Source of the DNA: Cytophagales bacterium
GTDB taxonomy: Bacteria > Bacteroidota > Bacteroidia > Cytophagales > Cyclobacteriaceae
Direction: 5' to 3'
Assembly: GCA_033344775.1 (NCBI GenBank)
Contig: JAWPMT010000001.1
Location: forward strand, 806,001 to 870,000
DNA: 64,000 nucleotides
Shown here one piece after another: positions 52,359-60,643 of this stretch. The position numbers and the translations under genes are program-made. How positions within the stretch are numbered: the first letter of the stretch is position 1; each line of letters opens with the position of its first letter. Below the pieces are notes generated by a model, which saw only the letters and a list, made by a program, of their open reading frames with translations, searched no databases and was not told the origin of the DNA.

Positions 52359-53123
52359 ATGGAAATCGTAATCATTGATGATGAAAAGCAAGCAGTAGCC
52401 TCACTGGAAATGGAGCTGAATGCCGTAGACTTACCGATTCAGATCATTGGCCGGGCTTATTCCGTCAAAGAAGGCATTCATTTATTGCAGGAATTGACCC
52501 CTGACATTCTTTTTCTTGACATTAGACTACAAGATGGATTGGGTTTTGACATCCTGCACGAAATACCAAATTTTGGAAAGTTTCATCTGGTATTTACAAC
52601 GGCCTACGACCAATATGCACTGGACGCATTTCGTCATCATGCTTTTGACTATTTGTTAAAACCCATCGATCCGGACGAGTTACAAGCTACTCTGGAGCGC
52701 ATTCAGCAATTGCAACAGCAAGAAACAAGGCTACCTGTGGCACAACTTGAACAAATTGTAGCCTTGTCTAATGCGATCTCACCTGACACAAAAATTGCTT
52801 TGAATACAGGGCAGGGAATTTACCTCAAGCAATTGTCCAAAGTCATACATATACAGGCGTTCGGCAACTATTCCAAGTTCTATTTCGAAGGAGATGAGAT
52901 GCCAATGGTCGTTTCAAAAACGCTTAAAGAATTCGAGGAAATGCTGAGTAATGAAGGCTTTTTGCGGGTCCATCAATCCACCCTGATCAATCTGGCACAT
53001 CTGGAAAGCTACCATCATCAGGAAGGAAATTATGTGGTGATGTCCAATCAGGAGACCCTTACCGTGTCTACGCGAAAAAAACCTGGCCTATTGAAGATTC
53101 TGAAGGGTAAAGTATTGCTATAA
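52359..53123 (+). CDS. LytTR-family response regulator
   Basis: 254 residues. Receiver domain 1-120 with DDEKQ, phospho-acceptor D in ILFLDIRLQDG (about 54) and K in LLKPIDPDE. A linker rich in Gln follows, then the LytTR DNA-binding domain (about 150-250; VIHIQAFGNYSKFYF, EGFLRVHQSTLINLAHLES). It is the cognate regulator of the propeller kinase, 16 bases upstream and surely in the same operon. Since kinase and giant gene are divergent across about 200 bases, that gene is a possible target. Confidence 0.94.
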   Translation: MEIVIIDDEKQAVASLEMELNAVDLPIQIIGRAYSVKEGIHLLQELTPDILFLDIRLQDGLGFDILHEIPNFGKFHLVFTTAYDQYALDAFRHHAFDYLLKPIDPDELQATLERIQQLQQQETRLPVAQLEQIVALSNAISPDTKIALNTGQGIYLKQLSKVIHIQAFGNYSKFYFEGDEMPMVVSKTLKEFEEMLSNEGFLRVHQSTLINLAHLESYHHQEGNYVVMSNQETLTVSTRKKPGLLKILKGKVLL

Positions 53124-53150
53124 AAAAAATCCCGACCAATTGGCCGGGAT
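53122..53150 (-). terminator. Terminator between LytTR regulator and RRM gene
   Basis: ATCCCG (53129-53134) and CGGGAT (53145-53150) pair around CAATTG. The minus strand continues into a run of seven or more T, so it mainly ends the RRM-protein transcript, and may work in both directions. Confidence 0.8.
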
Positions 53151-53187
53151 CCTCTATATCGTATTTTCAAAATTTCTTTGAAACAAC

Positions 53188-53553
53188 TTAGTAACGACCT
53201 CCGCCGCCACCGCCGTAGCCACCACGACCACCGCCGTAGCCTCCGCCACCGCCATAACCGCCACGACCACCGCCGCCGCCATAGCCTCCGCGGCCTCCGC
53301 CGCCTCTGTCTTCTCTAGGGTTCGCCTTTTTAACAACGATCGTACGACCGTCAACATTGGTTTCATTCAAGTTGGAGATTGCCTCCTGTCCTGCTTCTTC
53401 ATCAGACATCTCTACGAAACCAAAACCTTTACTTCGACCAGTGTCCCGGTCCATAATAATCTTCACAGAATCTACGTCGCCGTATTCCGCAAATAGCTGC
53501 TCTATAGTCTCCTCAGAGGTATCATAGTTCAGCTTAGCTACAAAAATGTTCAT
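53188..53553 (-). CDS. RRM RNA-binding protein with Gly-rich tail
   Basis: 121 residues. One RNA-recognition motif (1-78) with RNP2 IFVAKL (3-8) and RNP1 KGFGFVEM (about 42-49), then a tail of about 40 residues built of GGRGGYGGGG units with no stop or frame problem. Similar short RRM proteins in Bacteroidota and cyanobacteria are abundant and often cold-induced RNA chaperones. The gene is monocistronic with its own terminator. The likely promoter, a minus-strand TACATTTG at 53643-53650, would give a leader of about 80 nt. Confidence 0.93.
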   Translation of the reverse strand: MNIFVAKLNYDTSEETIEQLFAEYGDVDSVKIIMDRDTGRSKGFGFVEMSDEEAGQEAISNLNETNVDGRTIVVKKANPREDRGGGGRGGYGGGGGRGGYGGGGGYGGGRGGYGGGGGGRY

Positions 53554-53623
53554 TAGTAATAATATAATTAGCCGCGGATGATCACAGCTTCACTTAAAGA
53601 CCTGAGGAAAATAGAGTGACGAT

Positions 53624-53654
53624 GTAAAAACCTACGAGCCGGCAAATGTAGGTT
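53624..53654 (-). terminator. Terminator of the phosphatase gene
   Basis: AACCTAC (53629-53635) and GTAGGTT (53648-53654) pair; on the minus strand the stem is followed by TTTTTAC. It overlaps the stop codon of the phosphatase gene and also contains the TACATTTG box proposed for the RRM gene. Confidence 0.65.
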
Positions 53655-54291
53655 ATTCTTTTACCAATTGTAAATGATTGGTCTCATTAACTTTTTCTAT
53701 TTGAAACATATTTCCTGTGTAGAACAGCTGATAAAGCCCCAAATTGTGGTGAGGAAACTGGTCCATAAGGCTCAAATCATGCCCTAACAGCCAGGAAACG
53801 AGGATTCGAATGGCACGACCATGCATACAGATCAAGATCTGTTTTTCTTGATGATTAGATAATATATGTTTAATGGCAATCTTTTGTCGTTGCATGACCT
53901 GATTAGGTGACTCACCACCTCCAACAGCTACATCCAGCTCACCTTGCTTCCATTGCTCTACCGTGGCCTGATAATCAGTTAGCGTGCTCTCTGAAAATTT
54001 CACTCCTTCCTGCGATCCCCAGCTGATCTCATCGAGCCCTGCTAATCTGGTATATGGCAATCCATCATTGATGAATCCCTCTACTGATTGGTAAGTCCGC
54101 TGCAATTCTGACACATATACATGATCAAAATGTTCATGCTTATAGTGTGAGTAAAATGATTTAGCCTGACTCAGTCCAAACGCATTCAAAGGCGCGTCGA
54201 TACCTCTGCCTTGCACCATTCCCTGCCTGTTATAGTCCGTCTCACCGTGCCTTACAATAAATATTCGCTTGGATTTGGATGTGTCATCCAT
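53653..54291 (-). CDS. Histidine phosphatase family protein (phosphoglycerate-mutase-like)
   Basis: 212 residues from the ATG at 54291 (MDDTSKSKRIFIVRHGETDY). The frame extends to 54327, almost into the divergent thioesterase gene, but the extra 12 residues are not family-like. The RHG catalytic motif (IFIVRHGETDYNRQG, His at residue 13) and the second histidine in ICMHGRAIR are present, as are SELQRTYQS and EISWGSQEG. It dephosphorylates a small phosphorylated metabolite such as a sugar phosphate or ribazole phosphate; which is not evident. Divergent from the menaquinone cluster. Confidence 0.9.
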   Translation of the reverse strand: MDDTSKSKRIFIVRHGETDYNRQGMVQGRGIDAPLNAFGLSQAKSFYSHYKHEHFDHVYVSELQRTYQSVEGFINDGLPYTRLAGLDEISWGSQEGVKFSESTLTDYQATVEQWKQGELDVAVGGGESPNQVMQRQKIAIKHILSNHQEKQILICMHGRAIRILVSWLLGHDLSLMDQFPHHNLGLYQLFYTGNMFQIEKVNETNHLQLVKE

Positions 54292-54329
54292 ATTTTTGTT
54301 GCTAATTAAGCGGCGAAAATAATCCATTT

Positions 54330-54752
54330 ATGTTTCCAGAAGACTTGTCCATCGAGGCATTGAATGATATAGGAAAAAATACCATGTTTGATGCTATCGG
54401 TATTAGGATCCTGGAGGTTGGTAAAGACTACATCAAAGGATCGATGCCAGTCAATGAGCGAACAAAACAGCCCATGGGCTTGTTACACGGAGGAGCTTCT
54501 GTGGCTTTTGCAGAAACTTTAGGAAGTATTGCTTCTACATTGGTTATTGACATATCGAAGAAGGCGCCTGTGGGGTTAGAGATCAATGCAAATCACATCA
54601 AATCGGCCAGAGAAGGTCTGGTATATGGCATTTGCCGGCCACTCCACGTGGGTTCCAGAACTCACGTTTGGGAAATAAAGATCACCAATGAACAAGACCA
54701 ACTGGTCTGTGTAAGTCGATTGACATGCTCCATTATTGACCAAAGACATTAG
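54330..54752 (+). CDS. menI: Hotdog thioesterase, probable DHNA-CoA thioesterase
   Basis: 140 residues with the PaaI/YdiI thioesterase layout: KQPMGLLHGGASVAFAETLG holds the HGG loop and the catalytic acid (E in FAET), then SIASTLVIDISKKAPVGLEINANHI. It sits directly ahead of menF and menD with overlaps, so it most likely hydrolyses 1,4-dihydroxy-2-naphthoyl-CoA in menaquinone synthesis. The activity class is clear; the substrate rests on context. Divergent promoter shared with the phosphatase gene. Confidence 0.85.
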   Translation: MFPEDLSIEALNDIGKNTMFDAIGIRILEVGKDYIKGSMPVNERTKQPMGLLHGGASVAFAETLGSIASTLVIDISKKAPVGLEINANHIKSAREGLVYGICRPLHVGSRTHVWEIKITNEQDQLVCVSRLTCSIIDQRH

Positions 54753-54753
54753 T

Positions 54754-55935
54754 GTGAGTCTAAATCAGAAAAAGCTAACCTCACTTCAATTAGCACCAGC
54801 AACGTGGTGGAAACTGGCCATTAACAAGGGGTATCCTATGGTGACCTGGTCCCTTCCGCAACACAAAAAGTCCTTCTTACTGATTGATACCAGACCTGAC
54901 CTTGAACCAAAGGAACGTGAACTGGAAGAAATGAAACCCGGATTTCTGATCAACCGGTTTTTATCTTCCCATCCTTGTAAATCGATCCTACTCAAAGCCG
55001 ATATTCTGATCATCAGTGAGGAACAGGAACATCGCACTGAAATTGACCCGGTATTATCAGGGACCCATTTGGATGGGTTTCTGAATGAAGTCCAGGAAAA
55101 ACCTGCGCAGATCAAGTCAAATACTACCGATTACAATCAGGAAATTTCTTACCCGGATCTTGTCCAAACGGCAGTTGATGAGATTGCGCAGGGACATGCC
55201 CAAAAAATCGTACTGGCAAGGTATGAAGATCATTCAGTGGCTCCGGATCTGGATTGTTTTCAGAAGTTTGAGGAATTGAATCAGCGGTATCCCAACGCCA
55301 TGACCTATGCTTGCTATATCCCCAATGAAGGGGTTTGGCTGGGTGCTACCCCAGAAGAACTGATTGAATTAGAAGGCAATAAATATTTCAAAACGGTCGC
55401 ATTGGCCGGCACACAGGCATTACCAGAAGCGGCAAAACTCAGCGACCTTACCTGGACCCAAAAAGAAATTGAAGAGCAGGCGTTGGTCAGTCGCTATATT
55501 ATCGATTGTTTCAAAAAGATCCGTCTGCGGGAATTCGATGAATATGGCCCTAAAACGGTGAAAGCAGGTCAGTTGGCTCATCTCAAAACACAATTCACAG
55601 TGGACATGGAGGCAACGCACTCTCCTCGCCTGGGTACCACCATGCTTGACCTGTTGCAACCTACCTCCGCCGTATGCGGGATGCCTCTGGGCAAATCGCT
55701 GGAATTTATTCGTGAAAACGAGGGCTTTGATCGTGCCTTCTATTCTGGTTTCCTTGGGCCCGTCAATATCAGAAACACCACCAACTTGTTTGTCAACCTC
55801 CGATGCGCTCGTATCAAAGACCATGTGGCCCGATTCTATGCAGGTGCAGGCATCACTGAAGATTCTGATCCCGAGAAAGAGCACATCGAAACGGATCTGA
55901 AACTAAAAACGATGAAACGAGTGATTCTTCATTGA
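54754..55935 (+). CDS. menF: Isochorismate synthase
   Basis: About 393 residues from GTG 54754, one base after the thioesterase stop; a TTG at 54736 would overlap that gene and add six residues. Chorismate-binding-enzyme core in the C-terminal 250 residues: HAQKIVLARYE, WLGATPEELIELEG, TVALAGTQ, PTSAVCGMPLGKSLEFI, AFYSGFLGPVN and FYAGAGITEDSDPEKE. It converts chorismate to isochorismate, the first committed step of menaquinone synthesis. The position before menD (1-base stop/start overlap) favours MenF over a siderophore EntC role. Confidence 0.93.
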   Translation: MSLNQKKLTSLQLAPATWWKLAINKGYPMVTWSLPQHKKSFLLIDTRPDLEPKERELEEMKPGFLINRFLSSHPCKSILLKADILIISEEQEHRTEIDPVLSGTHLDGFLNEVQEKPAQIKSNTTDYNQEISYPDLVQTAVDEIAQGHAQKIVLARYEDHSVAPDLDCFQKFEELNQRYPNAMTYACYIPNEGVWLGATPEELIELEGNKYFKTVALAGTQALPEAAKLSDLTWTQKEIEEQALVSRYIIDCFKKIRLREFDEYGPKTVKAGQLAHLKTQFTVDMEATHSPRLGTTMLDLLQPTSAVCGMPLGKSLEFIRENEGFDRAFYSGFLGPVNIRNTTNLFVNLRCARIKDHVARFYAGAGITEDSDPEKEHIETDLKLKTMKRVILH

Positions 55936-57632
55936 TGATGCATCAAACTGTTTTCGATACTTCCGAAATATTTCGACTCCTGGGAGTGGAACAAGTGATC
56001 ATCTGTCCCGGATCACGAAATGCGCCTTTGACTATTTCATTTGTTCAAAACCTGGGGATCAAAAAAGTCAGCGTGGTGGATGAACGGTCGGCGGGTTTCA
56101 TTGCCATTGGGATAGCCCAAGCAACGGGTAAGCCAGTAGTGGTTTGCTGCACATCAGGATCGGCAGTCCTCAATTTTGCCCCGGCATGTGCTGAGGCCTT
56201 CTATCAGGAAGTTCCGGTGATCTTTCTGTCCGCTGATCGACCGCCCGAGTGGATCGACCAGGGGGATGGACAAACCATTCGTCAATCGAACGTACTGTCT
56301 CCCCATGTGAAAGCAAACTATGATTTGCCCGTAGACCTGAGCCACACTGATGCACAATGGGAATACCAACGAAAGCTCAACGACGCGGTGAATACCGCCA
56401 ATTCAGGCGTAAAAGGTCCTGTTCATGTGAACATTCCCTTTCGGGAACCTTTCTACCCCAAGGACCTGGATCAATATCAATTTTCTGAAAAATTACCGGT
56501 AAGGACGGTCCTTGAAGGTACCGCTACTCCTTTAGATAGTCAGGAGAGATCGGAAGTATTTCGAGATTGGATGCAGTACTCCAAGCGGCTGTTTGTACTA
56601 GGGCAGGATGAATATGACGAAAAGTTTTTATATGCTTTAAATAAGATCAGCCTGTCACATCACATCCCCATTGTAGCGGATGTGATCAGTAATGCAAATA
56701 ACTTGAAAGGAATCATTACCAAACAAGACTTGTTCCTCGCCGATCCAGCAGTTGCCGAATCCTTAAAACCGGACCTGGTCATTACGTTTGGAAAAACGCT
56801 CATTTCCAAGAACCTAAAAATAGCTTTACGAAAGGACCTGGATCACTGGACCATAGGCTCACATCGTCCTCTGGATACTTTTCGAAACTTACGCAAAGTC
56901 ATTTCTTGGAACCCAGTTGCCTTTCTTGAGCTCGTGGAAACCACAGGTCCACAGCCAGCGGAATATCAGGTGCTTTGGCAATCCGTTGAAAAAGCTACTG
57001 ATCTGCATCTTCAAGGTGCTGTCAACGCTCAATCTTTCAGTGAGTTTTGGGTATTTAAGGAATTGATGGCAAAGATCCCGGCACGTAGCCATGTACATTT
57101 GAGCAACAGCATGGCGGTGCGATATGCCAACTTCTTAGCACCAAAGCAAAAGCACATCACCTTTCATTGCAATCGTGGCACCAGTGGTATTGATGGGCCG
57201 GTTTCAACCGCAGTTGGTTTTGCTTCAACTTCTGATCAGATGAATATTCTTATCACTGGCGATCTGAGTGCCCTCTATGATCGAAATGCCTTTCTAAATG
57301 ACCTGTCCCCAAACTTGAAGATCATCGTCTCCAACAATTGCGGGGGTGGCATTTTTGATTTGATTCCAGGCCCGAAAGTATTAGCAGCGCAAGACCGTAA
57401 GCAATACTTTGAAACCAGACATGATCTTTCGTTTGCCAGATTCGCGGATGAAATCCAATTTGACTATTTCCTGATCAATGACAAGATCGGATTACAATCA
57501 CAACTGGAAAGTTTCTTGAAATCTAAAAAAAATGGGTTGATGGAGATTCAGACTAAGGCTGAGATCAATGGGGAAGTCTACCGAAAAGTGAAAGGCTATT
57601 TAAAAGAAAAGTCCCCTTTCGGGGACTCTTAA
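55935..57632 (+). CDS. menD: 2-succinyl-5-enolpyruvyl-6-hydroxy-3-cyclohexene-1-carboxylate synthase
   Basis: 565 residues, ThDP-dependent. N-terminal VEQVIICPGSRNAPLTISF with the catalytic glutamate in VVDERSAGF, middle domain, and a C-terminal ThDP motif as ITGDLSALYDRNAF with NN in IVSNNCGGGIF. It joins isochorismate and 2-oxoglutarate in menaquinone synthesis. ATG 55935 overlaps the menF stop by one base. The last codons lie in a hairpin (57610-57627) that also acts as terminator for the convergent FecR gene, whose stop overlaps by 4 bases. The next pathway gene present is menE, 3 kb on. Confidence 0.95.
   Translation: MMHQTVFDTSEIFRLLGVEQVIICPGSRNAPLTISFVQNLGIKKVSVVDERSAGFIAIGIAQATGKPVVVCCTSGSAVLNFAPACAEAFYQEVPVIFLSADRPPEWIDQGDGQTIRQSNVLSPHVKANYDLPVDLSHTDAQWEYQRKLNDAVNTANSGVKGPVHVNIPFREPFYPKDLDQYQFSEKLPVRTVLEGTATPLDSQERSEVFRDWMQYSKRLFVLGQDEYDEKFLYALNKISLSHHIPIVADVISNANNLKGIITKQDLFLADPAVAESLKPDLVITFGKTLISKNLKIALRKDLDHWTIGSHRPLDTFRNLRKVISWNPVAFLELVETTGPQPAEYQVLWQSVEKATDLHLQGAVNAQSFSEFWVFKELMAKIPARSHVHLSNSMAVRYANFLAPKQKHITFHCNRGTSGIDGPVSTAVGFASTSDQMNILITGDLSALYDRNAFLNDLSPNLKIIVSNNCGGGIFDLIPGPKVLAAQDRKQYFETRHDLSFARFADEIQFDYFLINDKIGLQSQLESFLKSKKNGLMEIQTKAEINGEVYRKVKGYLKEKSPFGDS
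57607..57630 (-). terminator. Terminator hairpin inside the menD 3' end
   Basis: AGTCCCC (57610-57616) and GGGGACT (57621-57627) pair across a 4-base loop within the last menD codons. On the minus strand it is followed by TTTTCTTTT, so it suits the end of the fecR transcript; it may also stop menD read-through. Confidence 0.75.
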
Positions 57633-58603
57633 CAACCTTTACCAGAAAACACTACTCTATCGTTGGTTATTCTGTGTGTGATATCAAACGTAGAAGAAAT
57701 AATTTGGATTATCTCTTTCGCACTTTTTTTCTTAAATTTTGCTGTCAGCTGACAATTCATCAATTCTTGGTTCTGGAATTCCACTTCCATTCCATAAACT
57801 TCTTTCAATAATTTGGCCACTTCAGACAAATTATCTTGTTTGAACGAAATCACGCCGGTACTCCAGGCGAGGTAGTTGTCATCTCCGATCCTTTGCTTCG
57901 TGATAGACTCCTCGGAATTTTTCACAATTCCCATCTCCCCTTTAACTAGCAATACCTCTTCCGAGTTTCCTGTAAATATTTCAGGGTTGTGTGAAACAGC
58001 CACTCTTCCACTCTCTACCATTACCTCTGTGCCCAGATCAGCATCTGTATCAATAGAAAAAGAAGTACCCAATACCTGGATCATGGCGTCGTTCGCATAG
58101 ATCACAAAAGGTCGATCGGTATCACGTAACACGTCGAAGTATGCTTTTCCAGAAACCCTCACGACGCGCTGTGTGTTACTCATTTCCACTACTTCGTAAG
58201 TAGTTCCCTCGTACAATGACAAGATTGATCCATCGTCCAAAAGAACTGCCGCAGCCATGGGAGGCGTATCGAATGGAATCGTTGTGGGTCTGCTATTCAT
58301 TACAAACCATCCCGCTACTCCGGCAACCACCAACAAAGCGATCACTGCAGCTACTCTGAACCAATTGCTATTTGATTTTTCTTCTGAAATTTTCTGATCA
58401 AAATCTATTGTTTTGGCATGATCATTGAGGATAGAATCCAAAACACCTGCGGGTGCTTCATAGGAAGTGGCAGCATGCCAGGCTGATTTAGCCTCAAAGA
58501 AAAAACGAGCATTATCGGCGTTATCAGCACGCCATTGCCTCACTTTTTCAGCTTCTTGTTCAGAAACTTCACCGGAAAAATACTTTCCTAATAGTTCTTC
58601 CAT
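57629..58603 (-). CDS. FecR-family anti-sigma factor
   Basis: 324 residues. A cytoplasmic N-terminus (1-85) of the FecR type (LLGKYFSGEVSEQEAEKVRQW) binds sigma; one membrane helix (VAAVIALLVVAGVAGWFVM, about 86-104); a periplasmic FecR domain (about 120-215, TPPMAAAVLLDDGSILSLYEGTTY, AYFDVLRDTDRPFVIYANDAMIQVLGTSF); and a C-terminal DUF4974 domain (ISFKQDNLSEVAKLLKEVYGMEV). It keeps its ECF sigma inactive until a surface protein signals. Here the sigma (60076-60630) is separated from it by the STN protein gene, which is an unusual order. Confidence 0.95.
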   Translation of the reverse strand: MEELLGKYFSGEVSEQEAEKVRQWRADNADNARFFFEAKSAWHAATSYEAPAGVLDSILNDHAKTIDFDQKISEEKSNSNWFRVAAVIALLVVAGVAGWFVMNSRPTTIPFDTPPMAAAVLLDDGSILSLYEGTTYEVVEMSNTQRVVRVSGKAYFDVLRDTDRPFVIYANDAMIQVLGTSFSIDTDADLGTEVMVESGRVAVSHNPEIFTGNSEEVLLVKGEMGIVKNSEESITKQRIGDDNYLAWSTGVISFKQDNLSEVAKLLKEVYGMEVEFQNQELMNCQLTAKFKKKSAKEIIQIISSTFDITHRITNDRVVFSGKGC

Positions 58604-58666
58604 TCTCCTTTACAAACAAATTCACATCGGTAACAACTCTTCTTCAAAAAAACCCTATCCAATTTT

Positions 58667-60079
58667 TTATAAATTATCCGTTTTCGGATCATATTCAATT
58701 GGCAGTATGTCGGCGAACCTTTCCCAAGACCAATAACCTATTGTTGTTACCCCCAAAGGCTGCTTGATATGTCCGTTCGCATCGATATTCACATAAGATT
58801 CTTTTAATTTCACTAAAGATCTTTGAATATCGGGTTTTCGGGTCAAAAATAAAATATTATCTGTACTCAATAGCACTTTTTCCTCCAACTCCTTGGCCAT
58901 TTGGAAGAGATACTGGTCACTTTCCTTCTCTTTGAGGTACTCAATGTAGAGGTAATTAGGAAATTCCAGTTGCCATTCCACAGGAGATCTCCGTTGCAAA
59001 ACCTCTTCTATTTTCACTTTTTCGGTTTGCGCATCTGACAACCCTATGACATTTTCTGATTTGAATACCCTGAACCCTTGTCGGTGCAGATTCCCATGCA
59101 CCATCGACTTCAGGAAATGCCGAAGCGAACCCCGATAACTGCTTTTGCGATTTCTTCTCCAAAGCTTACGCTGCTTTTGATTTGTAACGGGTAATTGTTC
59201 AAATCTCACCTTACCATAATAGACCAAACGCTGCTCGAAGTTCTCAAAGTATTCCAACTCATAGATGATCATGTACCCCAGGGCTTCATTTCTGATTCTC
59301 AATGGGCCCGTGGCTTCCGCATAGAGTACGTCACCGCCATCCACTGTGTAGAATTGTAATACTTCGGGATTTAGAATGGAACAACGACGGGCATTGAATG
59401 ATTCACCAAAAAACTCTCTCTTAAAGACGGCATAAGTCTTTTCCCAGTCCTCAGGTGTGACCAGTCTGCTGGAGGAAACTTCAATCTCTGAAAGTTCATT
59501 GGTCTTGAACTTCATGTTACCATTGACCACAATGGAGCCTGTTCCCCCCACATTCACTTCAAATATGGATTTCTCATAGCTCACATGTGAAAAAACAAGT
59601 TCGTAGGTACCAAATGGCACATTCTCAAATTTGTAAAATCCATTGGCGTTGGTAACGGCTCCAATTGAGGTGCCATTCAGAAAGACATTGACTCCAGGGA
59701 CTGCTTCTCCTGTATCTGACTCCCTTGCCAGCCCCGAGATGACAAAGCCCGTAGGTCCTGTGGGGAGTTTTACTTTATCAGGAGGAATACGCTTTAAGAT
59801 AATTTGATCGCCCTGAAATTGATAAGCAATCTCTGTACCTATCAGCAGGCGGTCCAGAAATTTGGATAGTCGTTCGTTTGTTGCTTCACATGAAAACAAA
59901 CTTCCAGCAGGAATCAAACTTGAATTATAGGCGAAATAGTAACTGGTCTTGACACTTATACTGTCCAGGATAACCTCCAGCGGCTGATCTACCACTTTGA
60001 GCGTGATCGTGCGGTTGGATTGTTGACCATACAGCACCGTACAACAGCACAGCAGCACAACGACGCACAGGTTCCTCAT
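58667..60079 (-). CDS. STN-domain / carboxypeptidase-regulatory-like envelope protein without TonB barrel
   Basis: 470 residues. Signal peptide ending VLYGQQ. STN (secretin/TonB short N-terminal) domain about 22-92 (VVDQPLEVILDSISVKTSYYFAYN), then a carboxypeptidase-regulatory-like domain about 108-190 (GEAVPGVNVFLNGTSIGAVTNANGFYKFENVPFGTYELVFSH), as at the N-terminus of SusC/TonB receptors. Instead of a plug and 22-strand barrel the last 280 residues are a Lys/Arg- and Tyr-rich domain of unknown family. It sits between the ECF sigma (4-base overlap) and FecR, so it may be the surface or periplasmic signal input of this circuit, but it cannot itself be a transporter. Confidence 0.88.
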   Translation of the reverse strand: MRNLCVVVLLCCCTVLYGQQSNRTITLKVVDQPLEVILDSISVKTSYYFAYNSSLIPAGSLFSCEATNERLSKFLDRLLIGTEIAYQFQGDQIILKRIPPDKVKLPTGPTGFVISGLARESDTGEAVPGVNVFLNGTSIGAVTNANGFYKFENVPFGTYELVFSHVSYEKSIFEVNVGGTGSIVVNGNMKFKTNELSEIEVSSSRLVTPEDWEKTYAVFKREFFGESFNARRCSILNPEVLQFYTVDGGDVLYAEATGPLRIRNEALGYMIIYELEYFENFEQRLVYYGKVRFEQLPVTNQKQRKLWRRNRKSSYRGSLRHFLKSMVHGNLHRQGFRVFKSENVIGLSDAQTEKVKIEEVLQRRSPVEWQLEFPNYLYIEYLKEKESDQYLFQMAKELEEKVLLSTDNILFLTRKPDIQRSLVKLKESYVNIDANGHIKQPLGVTTIGYWSWERFADILPIEYDPKTDNL

Positions 60080-60630
60080 TCACGATCAAGTTTGTAATCC
60101 TTGAATTTTTCCCTGAGCACACGCAGGGCTTTGCCCATTTGAACTTCCACGGTTTTCACGGATATATCCAGATGTTCAGCGATCTCCTGGTATTTTAAGC
60201 CTTCATATCTGCTCAATTTGAAGATCTCACTACAACGTGGGGGCAAATTATTTACCTCATCGAGGATTCTTTCCTGAATGTCATCGGCATTCTTATGGAA
60301 GTATTTATCCTCCGCAGACTCTTCCATGTAATGCACCACATATTGACGATAAGCATCTTTGACTTTCTCATGCTTGAGATGATTCAAACAGGTATTGTGA
60401 ACGGACCGATACAAATAACTTTTGATGGAAGAATCCAGGGCTAGTTGTTCGCATTTTTCCCAAAACTTCACAAAGACTTCCTGAACGATCTCTTCGGCAT
60501 TTTCGCGCATGTCCATGAACCGCATGGCATAGGAGACCATGATGCCATAGTATTCATTGAAGACAAGTTCGAAAGCACGCTTATCTTTGTTTCTGAGTCG
60601 TTCGACTATTATCGCTTCTGTTTCCGCCAA
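60076..60630 (-). CDS. ECF RNA polymerase sigma factor (FecI-like, Bacteroidota type)
   Basis: 184 residues. Region 2 about 15-85 (FELVFNEYYGIMVSYAMRFM, EEIVQEVFVKFWEK) and region 4 about 115-170 (LPPRCSEIFKLSRYEGLKYQEIAEHLDISVKTVEVQMGKALR). It would direct polymerase to its own small regulon when released by the FecR two genes downstream. The STN-protein gene overlaps it by 4 bases (ATGA). It is divergent from menE with only 13 bases between the two start codons. Confidence 0.95.
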   Translation of the reverse strand: MAETEAIIVERLRNKDKRAFELVFNEYYGIMVSYAMRFMDMRENAEEIVQEVFVKFWEKCEQLALDSSIKSYLYRSVHNTCLNHLKHEKVKDAYRQYVVHYMEESAEDKYFHKNADDIQERILDEVNNLPPRCSEIFKLSRYEGLKYQEIAEHLDISVKTVEVQMGKALRVLREKFKDYKLDRE

Positions 60631-60643
60631 AATTTATGGTACA

